IMG/VR virus record: IMGVR_UViG_3300025759_000098
Coordinates: 1-61,584 of that record
Reading direction: 5' to 3' (one strand)
Length of the DNA stretch: 61,584 nt
DNA from: a virus
In this document: positions 42,573 through 49,860 of the stretch, piece by piece
How the letters are laid out: each line of letters opens with the position of its first letter
Position numbering within the stretch: position 1 is the first letter of the stretch
Program-made: the position numbers and the translations under genes
The notes under the pieces: model-generated
What the model saw: the letters and a program-made list of their open reading frames with translations, nothing else
The model's database searches: none
What the model was told of the DNA's origin: nothing

Positions 42573-44764
42573 TTAGATTTTTATTACTAGCATTATTACC
42601 AACACTGGTATTTGCACAGAAAGAAGTTGTTATACATATAAAAACAGATGGTTATCCTAGTGAAACTAGATGGATATTATACGACTCTGTTTATCAAGGT
42701 GACACTATAGATTATGTTGACTACGGTCATTATACACAGCCTAACTTTATGCATAGAGATACTTTGTATATTGATAGTATACAAAATATATCGTTTGTTA
42801 TATACGATAGTTATGGTGACGGTATTATAAACGGTGAGTATTATGTTACTATATGTGGTGACACTGTAGTTGATTATCCTGTTAGTACTTTTACTAGTGG
42901 TTTAATACACAATAGAGTTGTACCACAATGTATGCCACAACCACCTCCACCAGGTCAATGCGTGCCAGCTATGGTAAATATAAACTTAGATCAATTTACT
43001 AGTGAAACTAGTTGGGAAATAACAGATACAATGGGTAATTTATTAGCAGCAGGAGGCCCATATCCAAACGCTCCTGATTACCAACCACAACATATTCCAG
43101 TTTGCCTACCTACAGGTGTTTTAAGGTTTACGATATTTGATACGTACGGAGATGGTTTAGCTGGAAGCCAGTGGGGTGGAAACGATGGTTCGTATTATGT
43201 AATGCAATGTGGCGATACCTTGGTGTTTGGTACCACACCTAATTTTGGGACAGACTCCACACATGTATTTACCTCTGATACTTGTACACCACCACCGCCA
43301 GTGCCGGGCTGTATGGACAACAATTATATTGAATTTAATCCAGCAGCCACAGTAAGTGACAGTAGCTGTGCTACTTTAAAAATATATGGTTGTACTGATA
43401 GTACAATGTTTAACTACGACTCAACTGCAAACACTATGGATTACATAGACAGTTGCGATTACACTCTCATACTGCATGATCTTGCGGGTAATGGTTGGGT
43501 TGGTAGTAGATTAGAGATTTATCAAGACGACACATCACAGTTTGTAATGACTTCTGGTTTTAATCAAACTTACACTCTACAATTAAAAGCACCTAAGCTA
43601 GTAAGAGCTAAGTTTTTTATTAATCAACAAGCTTCGCAAACAGCGCCTGAATGTGGGTTTACTTTAATAAATCCTATGGGTGATACTGTTATAAGTGTCA
43701 AGCCTCCATTTATGCAGCCGTTTTTTGTGTATGGTGGCATAACTTATTGTGGTAATGAGTGTATTGAAATAGTTGAGGGCTGTATGGATAACATGGCGTT
43801 TAACTACGATAGTACTGCAAACACACCACTACCTTGTTATTATGTACCCGGTTGTATGTCTCCTGCGTATCTAGAGTATCATATCGATACATCTAACGGG
43901 GTTTATACAGATTTTAATATACAGGATAGCTGTAACACATTAGCTGTGTTTGGATGTACAGATACGGCTTCGTTTAATTACGACTCTACTGCTAACGTAG
44001 ACAATGGTGGTTGTTTACCAGTTATCATAGGTTGTATGGAAAGTCTAGCTTTAAATTATAATCCGCTAGCAAACACACCTGATACGTGTATACCTTATAT
44101 ATACGGATGTACAGACCCGACAATGTTTAACTATGATAGCTTAGCTAATACAGACGACGGTAGTTGTGAGCCGTTTGTTTACGGTTGTATGGACTCAATA
44201 ATGTTTAACTTTAACCCACTTGCTAATGCAAATGATACTTGCGTACCTTATATTTATGGTTGTACTGATCCGAGTATGTACAATTACGAAGCATCGGCAA
44301 ACACAGAGGATTTTAGTTGCGTGCCTTTTATTTATGGGTGTACCGACAGTCTTGCTATTAATTATAATCCTGACGCTAATACAGATAATAATTCTTGTAT
44401 TGAAGTGGTTGTTGGATGTATGGATCAAGATGCGTGGAACTATGAAGAACTAGCAAACGTGCCTGACACTTGTTTATTTTCAGCTGAGTGTATAACTGGA
44501 CCAGGTGAACCATATTGGTTAAATGATCCTTGTTATGCTTGGGTTATAGATGTTGATGAATACTGTTGTACAAACGACTGGGATAGTATATGTCAATTAA
44601 CTTATGATTACTGCGAAGGAACTTGGGTGGGACCAATACCGCAACGTATATCACAGTTAATAATGATAACAGATATATTAGGTAGACCTGCAAGAATAGA
44701 GAAAAACAAACTATTGTTCTTTATATATAAAGACGGAACAGTTGAAAAGAAATTTATAAAATGA
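42569..44764 (+). CDS. Secreted T9SS-like adhesin with cysteine repeats
   Basis: 731 residues from the ATG at 42569, chosen because MIRFLLLALLPTLVFAQ is a clean signal peptide cut after A16 and the start overlaps the previous stop (ATGA). Two SF-x-IYDSYGDG-like units (about 75-90 and 185-205) are followed by eleven cysteine repeats GC[TM]D ... NY ... C, then a YCCTNDWDSICQLTYDYC motif usual in Bacteroidetes exoproteins. The end, TDILGRPARIEKNKLLFFIY then KDGTVEKKFIK, matches the short type IX secretion C-terminal signal. A phage-coded surface adhesin or receptor-masking protein is inferred. Confidence 0.82.
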   Translation: MIRFLLLALLPTLVFAQKEVVIHIKTDGYPSETRWILYDSVYQGDTIDYVDYGHYTQPNFMHRDTLYIDSIQNISFVIYDSYGDGIINGEYYVTICGDTVVDYPVSTFTSGLIHNRVVPQCMPQPPPPGQCVPAMVNINLDQFTSETSWEITDTMGNLLAAGGPYPNAPDYQPQHIPVCLPTGVLRFTIFDTYGDGLAGSQWGGNDGSYYVMQCGDTLVFGTTPNFGTDSTHVFTSDTCTPPPPVPGCMDNNYIEFNPAATVSDSSCATLKIYGCTDSTMFNYDSTANTMDYIDSCDYTLILHDLAGNGWVGSRLEIYQDDTSQFVMTSGFNQTYTLQLKAPKLVRAKFFINQQASQTAPECGFTLINPMGDTVISVKPPFMQPFFVYGGITYCGNECIEIVEGCMDNMAFNYDSTANTPLPCYYVPGCMSPAYLEYHIDTSNGVYTDFNIQDSCNTLAVFGCTDTASFNYDSTANVDNGGCLPVIIGCMESLALNYNPLANTPDTCIPYIYGCTDPTMFNYDSLANTDDGSCEPFVYGCMDSIMFNFNPLANANDTCVPYIYGCTDPSMYNYEASANTEDFSCVPFIYGCTDSLAINYNPDANTDNNSCIEVVVGCMDQDAWNYEELANVPDTCLFSAECITGPGEPYWLNDPCYAWVIDVDEYCCTNDWDSICQLTYDYCEGTWVGPIPQRISQLIMITDILGRPARIEKNKLLFFIYKDGTVEKKFIK
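43307..44473 (+). repeat. Eleven degenerate GC[TM]D...NY...C coding repeats
   Basis: The repeats code for units of about 20-30 residues with a leading GC[TM]D, an inner NY or NF and a closing Cys, separated by short YI/FV linkers. Most diverged copies (for example GCMSPAY...) still keep both cysteines. Several adjacent copies (44090-44400) are very alike, suggesting recent duplication or recombination. This is a protein repeat, not a CRISPR array. Confidence 0.85.
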
Positions 44765-45810
44765 AAAAAGTACTATTAGTTATATTAGTTTTTCTAACGT
44801 CTTGTGTTGCACCTAAAAAATGTTGTGGGCAAGATAATATAAAAAACATATTTAAGTTTTCTACATTTTATGCTGCTGTTAATGGTGGTACTTCTATATC
44901 AGACGTAGAAACTTATAGTGTTACAGATGGTTTAGGTATTGAAACAATACAAACGCCTTATGATTACAACTTAACTTTAGGTATACGTAAAATAGCTAGA
45001 TTTGGTTATGAAAACAGAGCTAATACATTTTATGATGGTACTGAATCTAATTATAGTGATGCTGCTACAATAGGCAAAAGAAATGGTACAGAGTTTTTGT
45101 TTCAAGTAGATTACAAAAGACAAGAAGGTGTAGAGTATTTAGATCAACACCACTTTGTAAGATATGTAGCTGACGACTGGATAGCTAAAGCAGAGTACTT
45201 AGTAGATGGTTTTGCAGATATAGAGTATTTTGAGACGTCACAAAGGTACAGGTGTGATATTGGTAAAATAAGTTTTAATATTGGAGCCGTACAAAGATTA
45301 TCTGAGCCTTATGGTTACGATCCACTTGCTAGCTGGAAGTTAGATAATGGTAATATACACTACACGTATCTAGCTTTACAGGAAGGATATAACGTAGATG
45401 TTTATCATGACATGTATTATAATCCAGATGGCGACGTGGTAGCTTTTTCATCAGATGTATGGGAACAAATTGTAATACCAGAAGTATTAGCTAACTACGT
45501 TGAAAAGAAGCGTAATGAGTTAGATAACAAATTACAACACTCGTTGGTAGTAGGTTTAGATTACTATTATTATAATAAAAGTGTTTGGGTTCATACGTGG
45601 GCTAACTTAATGCCATATCACTACAACGATAAAGATGAGTTTAGTTACCACAACTATATTGATGGTCAATGGTTAGATTACTCAGGCGGCTTGATATTTG
45701 GACAAAAGATAAATAAAAGATTAGGTGTATTTGCGGAAGGTAAATACAATAAGTACTGGAACAGAGAGTGGTACGATTTTAAAATGGGTATTAATTATAT
45801 AATAAGATAA
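44761..45810 (+). CDS. Predicted lipoprotein/outer-membrane beta protein
   Basis: 349 residues. MKKVLLVILVFLTSC is a lipoprotein signal with the lipobox LTSC (lipidated Cys15); CCGQDN follows. The body is dominated by alternating aromatic strands (YNLTLGIRKIARFGYENRAN; LVVGLDYYYYNKSVWVHTWA; LGVFAEGKYNKYWN) and ends WYDFKMGINYIIR, resembling an outer-membrane barrel end. It probably lies in or on the outer membrane of the infected cell. Possible roles are superinfection exclusion or a host surface change; nothing decides between them. Start overlaps the previous stop as ATGA. Confidence 0.73.
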   Translation: MKKVLLVILVFLTSCVAPKKCCGQDNIKNIFKFSTFYAAVNGGTSISDVETYSVTDGLGIETIQTPYDYNLTLGIRKIARFGYENRANTFYDGTESNYSDAATIGKRNGTEFLFQVDYKRQEGVEYLDQHHFVRYVADDWIAKAEYLVDGFADIEYFETSQRYRCDIGKISFNIGAVQRLSEPYGYDPLASWKLDNGNIHYTYLALQEGYNVDVYHDMYYNPDGDVVAFSSDVWEQIVIPEVLANYVEKKRNELDNKLQHSLVVGLDYYYYNKSVWVHTWANLMPYHYNDKDEFSYHNYIDGQWLDYSGGLIFGQKINKRLGVFAEGKYNKYWNREWYDFKMGINYIIR

Positions 45811-45813
45811 ATT

Positions 45814-45909
45814 ATGAAAGGTAGATTTTGTAAATGGTTTCAAGCAATAACGTTTGGATTAGTATGTTTTGGTTGGTGTAAAATGTGTTGTAATAATTGT
45901 GAGTGTTAA
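45814..45909 (+). CDS. 31-residue cysteine-rich micropeptide
   Basis: Encodes 31 residues, MKGRFCKWFQAITFGLVCFG then WCKMCCNNCEC: seven cysteines, six of them in the last 14 residues. The central stretch is hydrophobic and could be a short membrane anchor. The CxxxCxxCC pattern suggests metal binding or disulfides. It fits exactly between genes: 3 nt after the lipoprotein gene, and its TAA shares a base with the next ATG (TAATG). It is short, so it needs expression evidence. Confidence 0.6.
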   Translation: MKGRFCKWFQAITFGLVCFGWCKMCCNNCEC

Positions 45910-46223
45910 TGGCTTTTAAAATGAAAGGATGGAGCCCATTTGCTCAAAAACCAAAGACTAGACAAGGTGATGTTTACGTTGGTGATAAGAAGTTTTCAGA
46001 CAAACCAATGTACGAAGGACAAAAACCGTCTACACATCTAATGGCTTATGGAGAATCTGATGGTAAGTTTGTAGCTTATCCTACTTTGTTTCAAGATGAC
46101 GATGGTACATGGCAGCAACCAGATGATGCTTTTAGAGAAGCTATAAAGAGAAAAGAAATATATCAATTTAACACAGAACAAGAAGCAAAAGAATTTGCTG
46201 ATGGTAGCTGGAAAAATAAATAA
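45909..46223 (+). CDS. FKMKG-tagged protein of the 'YPTLFQ' type
   Basis: 104 residues from the ATG at 45909; an upstream GTG in frame is less likely because the ATG overlaps the preceding TAA. It begins MAFKMKGWSPFAQKPKTRQG, tag plus SP module. A folded domain follows: LMAYGESDGKFVAYPTLFQD, DDAFREAIKRKEIYQFNTEQ and EAKEFADGSWK, a conserved phage domain seen in many virion-associated proteins, I believe. This is the only tagged protein adjacent to the lysis enzyme. Function unknown. Confidence 0.76.
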   Translation: MAFKMKGWSPFAQKPKTRQGDVYVGDKKFSDKPMYEGQKPSTHLMAYGESDGKFVAYPTLFQDDDGTWQQPDDAFREAIKRKEIYQFNTEQEAKEFADGSWKNK

Positions 46224-46224
46224 T

Positions 46225-46719
46225 ATGGAAAGAATAAGTAAACACGTAAGTTGGAAAGAAGGTACATATAGTAGAACAGGTGAAAGATTAAATTTAGACA
46301 ACACTCCTAATGAAGAGCAATTAAAATGCATGAAAGAGGTTGCGGAAAATTTGTTTGAACCATTAAGAGAGTGGGTTGGTGGACCAATAAAAATAAATAG
46401 CTTTTTTAGAGGCGAGCCTGTTAACACTGCTATAGGCGGTGAGAAACGTTCACAACACATGAAGGGTCAAGCTATAGATATGGACGATACCTTTGGTCAT
46501 AAGACAAATGCAGAGATGTATCATTATATAAAAGATAATTTAGATTTTGATCAAATGGTTTGGGAGTTTGGTACTGAATATCCTGACGGTAATCCTAATT
46601 GGGTTCATATTAGCTGGGTATCACATAGGCCTAATAGAAAACAAGAGGTTATTGCTATTAAGAAAAATGGCAGGACTAGATATATAAAAGATATTGAAGA
46701 GTATTTAAAAAACAAATAA
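46225..46719 (+). CDS. M15 peptidase-type endolysin
   Basis: 164 residues from the ATG at 46225. The M15/VanY-type zinc motif is complete: KRSQHMKGQAIDMDD (H78, D85) and NWVHISW (H128), with WEFGTE in between. Such enzymes cleave peptide cross-links of peptidoglycan. No signal peptide is present, so release depends on a holin, probably the 3TM protein at 7233. The N-terminus MERISKHVSWKEGTYS and the compact length (about 160 residues) match single-domain phage endolysins. Confidence 0.86.
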   Translation: MERISKHVSWKEGTYSRTGERLNLDNTPNEEQLKCMKEVAENLFEPLREWVGGPIKINSFFRGEPVNTAIGGEKRSQHMKGQAIDMDDTFGHKTNAEMYHYIKDNLDFDQMVWEFGTEYPDGNPNWVHISWVSHRPNRKQEVIAIKKNGRTRYIKDIEEYLKNK

Positions 46720-46745
46720 CAATTAATTAATTAAAAAACAAAATT

Positions 46746-47162
46746 ATGGCAACAACGACAGCGACTTTAACGCTAACAAGTACTGACTTGCTGACAGACT
46801 CATTATCGCTGTCGGCTACGTCAACATTGTACAAAGCAGGTACGACAACGGGATTGGACAGTATCCAATACGAAAGATTAGAAGTTCCAACTGGTGATGT
46901 TTATGATATGATAGACGCTACTTCTGCAGGGGCAAACAAAGCTAACAAAATATATATAGCTAACAAAGGTACTGACGCTACTAAATATGTAGATATTTAT
47001 ATAGCTTCTTTAAACATTGGTAGATTATATGCTGGTGACTGGGCTTTCTTTCCACTAGAAGCGGCGGCAGCAACTCAAGATGTGGGTGTAGAAGCTATTG
47101 GTGCTGCACAAGTAGTTGAGTTCGCTTTAATTCACGAAGGTAAAACACTAGTAGCATCATAG
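46746..47162 (+). CDS. Virion decoration/fibre-like protein A
   Basis: 138 residues, Ala/Thr/Ser-rich. MATTTATLTLTSTDLLTDSL opens it and IASLNIGRLYAGDWAFFPLE ends the core. It is a paralogue of the next gene (matching openings and the shared IGRLYxGDW unit). The leader TTAATTAAAAAACAAAATT is almost the same as that of the major capsid gene, suggesting high expression. Probably an abundant beta-sandwich decoration or fibre protein (inference). Confidence 0.74.
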   Translation: MATTTATLTLTSTDLLTDSLSLSATSTLYKAGTTTGLDSIQYERLEVPTGDVYDMIDATSAGANKANKIYIANKGTDATKYVDIYIASLNIGRLYAGDWAFFPLEAAAATQDVGVEAIGAAQVVEFALIHEGKTLVAS

Positions 47163-47189
47163 TATTAATATAAAAAAAAATAAATAAAA

Positions 47190-47609
47190 ATGGCGACAAC
47201 AACAGCACAAATAACATTAACTAGTACAGACATAGCTGATAACGCATTATCTATTTCTAATACGATGACGCTTACTACAGCAGGAACTGAGACTGGTTTA
47301 ACAGAAACAACTGGATTAGCTAGAAAGAAAGTAGCTAGCGCTAGTTTAGCAGACTTGATTACAGTAGCAAACACAGATGTAACAGCGGCTAAATCAGCTA
47401 AAGTATACATTAAGAACACTAGTACCGCTACAGATAAATATGGGTTAATAGGTATTGGAGATTCAAGTGGAACACCAATTTATATTGGTAGGTTATATGG
47501 AGGTGATTGGATGTTAATTCCATGGGACGCAAACTCTGGAGAAGACATTACGCTTACCATGAGCGATTCTACTGAAACAATTATTGAATACATGGTATTC
47601 TTTGAATAA
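47190..47609 (+). CDS. Virion decoration/fibre-like protein B
   Basis: 139 residues, paralogous to the preceding gene: MATTTAQITLTSTDIADNAL at the start and IYIGRLYGGDWMLIPWDANS near the end. It is the last plus-strand gene, followed at once by a bidirectional-looking terminator. Slightly more acidic at the C-terminus (STETIIEYMVFFE). The pair likely arose by tandem duplication. Structural by composition; partner or location unknown. Confidence 0.74.
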   Translation: MATTTAQITLTSTDIADNALSISNTMTLTTAGTETGLTETTGLARKKVASASLADLITVANTDVTAAKSAKVYIKNTSTATDKYGLIGIGDSSGTPIYIGRLYGGDWMLIPWDANSGEDITLTMSDSTETIIEYMVFFE

Positions 47610-47612
47610 AAG

Positions 47613-47637
47613 AAAAGGGGCTTACGCCCCTTTTTTT
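47613..47637. terminator. Hairpin terminator between convergent gene blocks
   Basis: AAAAGGGGC (47613-47621) pairs with GCCCCTTTT (47626-47634) around TTAC and is followed by TTT on the plus strand. Read from the minus strand the stem is flanked by a shorter T stretch, so it may work both ways. It lies exactly where the plus-strand block (ends 47609) meets the minus-strand block (ends 47636). Confidence 0.9.
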
Positions 47638-47836
47638 AATTTAGTACTGAATTTTTTTGGTTCTGAACCTCAACCCTGACTTGTTGAGCTATGTTCTTAA
47701 TATTTTGCATAGCTTTTCTAAGTCTAGTTCCAGCTGAGTTATTACCTTCTACAAACTTTTCAGCATCAACTTCAACACTGTTAAGCTCATTACCCATTTG
47801 TTGTAATAGTTTTATTACTTCGTTTTCTCCGTACAT
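47636..47836 (-). CDS. Histone-H1-like nucleoid protein
   Basis: 66 residues. NSAGTRLRKAMQNIKNIAQQ followed by VRVEVQNQKNS resembles the NKAAGTR-x-RKG-x-QELK unit of Bacteroidetes histone-H1-like proteins, preceded by a helix with the matching VEVDAEKFVEGN stretch. It probably binds DNA nonspecifically and may alter host nucleoid packing or its own DNA condensation. It is the last gene of the minus block; its leader has the TTAAATTAAATT repeat. The similarity is at motif level and the protein is short. Confidence 0.73.
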   Translation of the reverse strand: MYGENEVIKLLQQMGNELNSVEVDAEKFVEGNNSAGTRLRKAMQNIKNIAQQVRVEVQNQKNSVLN

Positions 47837-47851
47837 TTAATTTAATTTAAG

Positions 47852-49720
47852 TTATAGGCTTGTTACTTCACAAGATCCACCGGCACAAGCCAGTTCGCCT
47901 GATAGATCTGTATTATCATTTAACTCTACTACTTTAGTTAAGTCTATATCCTGAAGTAGCTTTGTCATTTCATCATACTTAGCTTTAGTTATATCTTCAA
48001 ATGGAGCCTGAGTATATGTACCTCCGTCGTAAGGTAAAACAGACAAACCATTATAGTTGTTTCTGTTTTCCCACATCCACTCACCTGCTGGTTCCCAGTC
48101 TTTATCTTTCAAACTTATTGTAGCTGAAACATTATGTGTGTTACTACCAGACTTATGTCCTGTTGCAACCCACTCTGTAGCTACTTTTTTAACACGTTCT
48201 AATAAATCAAAAGCAGACTCTGTTCTTATAATAGAACCTTTAGGTGCGGCTTGTGGTATTTCTATAACAGCAGTATCATGAGGTCTAAAGTATTCATCTT
48301 GTACTAACTCTGGATGGTGCATAGCAAGGTAACTATAAATAGCTTCGTTTTTACCTACGCGCATCCTACGAATATAATATTTGTTATGCCATGCATGAAT
48401 ACCCGAAGACGTACCGAGCACCAGAGATGTTGTCCCTGCAGGTTTAACACACGTCGTGCGAGCCGCAGGATTAATACCAATAGTCTTAGCTACTATTCTA
48501 TTCATCATTTTAACTTGATCTGCAGCTTGGTTTAAGTCTAAGTTTAAAACTTTACCGCTACCAATACCTGTCATTGAAACACCAATCAACGCATCTCTCT
48601 CTGTTGTCTCTTGCCAAACTTCTCTAAGATAATGAAACTCTGTATAACCAGCTTGTAACGTACCTATAAAAGCAGCAGCGGCAACTCTATCGTTTAATTC
48701 CTCTTGCGTGTCTACATCAGATACGTTTACTTCACATAAGTTACAAAACTGAAAAGGTCTTAATGCTATTTCACAGCATGGATTAGTTCCCCAGTCTTTA
48801 TCGTTATTAAAATATATACCAGGCTCACCAGAACCAGATAGCTCTATACGTTTCCACAAGTCCATAAAAAACTCTTTTGTTATTTTATGTCTCATAAGTA
48901 CCGCTGAGTTATTAGCTCTACCTCTTTGTGGATTTGTTTCCCACCATTGACCTGATTTACAAGCTATCATCTCCTCATCATACGCGGAAAATAACGATAT
49001 AAGAGCAGCTCTACGTATACCGCCAGCGAGTACGGCATCTGCGATATGACAAACGATGTCATGAACTTCAATACTTTTGAGTTTATCTCCATCTTGTTTT
49101 GCATCTAATATACCTTTAATTTTTACTAAACACTCTCTTAGTGGTTGAGGTCCTGGTGCTTTACCACCTGATGTAACTAGCCTAGCACCTTTAGGTCTTA
49201 TATCTGAGTAATCAAACTTTATTTTAGACGAACGTTTGCTACCCATATAAGATTTAATTAGCACTTTAATAGCATCAGACCAACCTTCAATACTATCGCC
49301 AATAACAAACCTACGTTTTCTTACAGCATGAGGCTTGATTACCTCTGGTAGCTTTTTTATATTGTGTAGCTGCACTGAATAACCTACACCACAACCTGAT
49401 AACAATAAAAACATAACTTCACTAAAAGCATCAATATGATCAACAGGAAGGTAGGCACAATTATAAAGTCTATTAGGACTAATTTCAATAGGCTTACCAC
49501 CGAATTGCAGCGATCGCATTGACGGGAGGACTTTCTTTTCATATACATATTTATAATAAGTTTCTATATCATTTTTTAAACTCGGATATTTTCTTATGTG
49601 CATTTGCTTGTTACGATCAACTAACTCTTCCCAAGTTTCTCTACGTTGTAACTCAGGAATATACTTAGCGTACTTCATATGCACGGTAATATCTGAGAGT
49701 ATATTATTGTTTATATTCAT
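47852..49720 (-). CDS. nrdJ: Class II (B12-dependent) ribonucleotide reductase
   Basis: 622 residues, close to a monomeric adenosylcobalamin RTPR. NRLYNCAYLPVD holds the first redox Cys (C88). TNPCCEIALRPFQFCNLCEV holds N313, C315 (thiyl radical), E317 and C326, matching N406/C408/E410/C419 of the Lactobacillus enzyme, but with Cys316 where most have Gly. The C-terminal ACAGGSCEV pair (C612, C617) is the reductant relay. It makes deoxyribonucleotides for replication without oxygen or a second subunit and needs host cobalamin. The next small gene overlaps its start (TAATG). Confidence 0.95.
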   Translation of the reverse strand: MNINNNILSDITVHMKYAKYIPELQRRETWEELVDRNKQMHIRKYPSLKNDIETYYKYVYEKKVLPSMRSLQFGGKPIEISPNRLYNCAYLPVDHIDAFSEVMFLLLSGCGVGYSVQLHNIKKLPEVIKPHAVRKRRFVIGDSIEGWSDAIKVLIKSYMGSKRSSKIKFDYSDIRPKGARLVTSGGKAPGPQPLRECLVKIKGILDAKQDGDKLKSIEVHDIVCHIADAVLAGGIRRAALISLFSAYDEEMIACKSGQWWETNPQRGRANNSAVLMRHKITKEFFMDLWKRIELSGSGEPGIYFNNDKDWGTNPCCEIALRPFQFCNLCEVNVSDVDTQEELNDRVAAAAFIGTLQAGYTEFHYLREVWQETTERDALIGVSMTGIGSGKVLNLDLNQAADQVKMMNRIVAKTIGINPAARTTCVKPAGTTSLVLGTSSGIHAWHNKYYIRRMRVGKNEAIYSYLAMHHPELVQDEYFRPHDTAVIEIPQAAPKGSIIRTESAFDLLERVKKVATEWVATGHKSGSNTHNVSATISLKDKDWEPAGEWMWENRNNYNGLSVLPYDGGTYTQAPFEDITKAKYDEMTKLLQDIDLTKVVELNDNTDLSGELACAGGSCEVTSL

Positions 49721-49860
49721 TATTTATAAATAGTTAAACACGCGTCTATAAACGGTAAGTATAACACATGATTAGTTTTAACTTCTTCTTCATAAGACCT
49801 AAACCCTGTTAATATACCAGGATAAAATCCAAAACTTAATTCCCAATTTTTATTTTTCAT
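49720..49860 (-). CDS. Small conserved protein upstream of RNR
   Basis: 46 residues: MKNKNWELSFGFYPGILTGF, RSYEEEVKTNHVLYLPFIDA, CLTIYK. The GFYPGILTG and HVLYLPF phrases look conserved in phage genomes near metabolism genes (memory-based). Its stop shares a base with the RNR start (TAATG) and its start lies inside the endonuclease gene, a typical overlap in this block. No function is recognised; a small accessory protein of the RNR or membrane-facing peptide is possible. Confidence 0.68.
   Translation of the reverse strand: MKNKNWELSFGFYPGILTGFRSYEEEVKTNHVLYLPFIDACLTIYK

Noticed and set aside
44195-44453. Overlapping frames on both strands in the cysteine repeat region
   Set aside because: Shadows caused by the repeat; no start context or family.
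43307-44473. CRISPR-like repeat array
   Set aside because: Repeats are in frame, encode Cys motifs and have no constant direct repeats with unique spacers.
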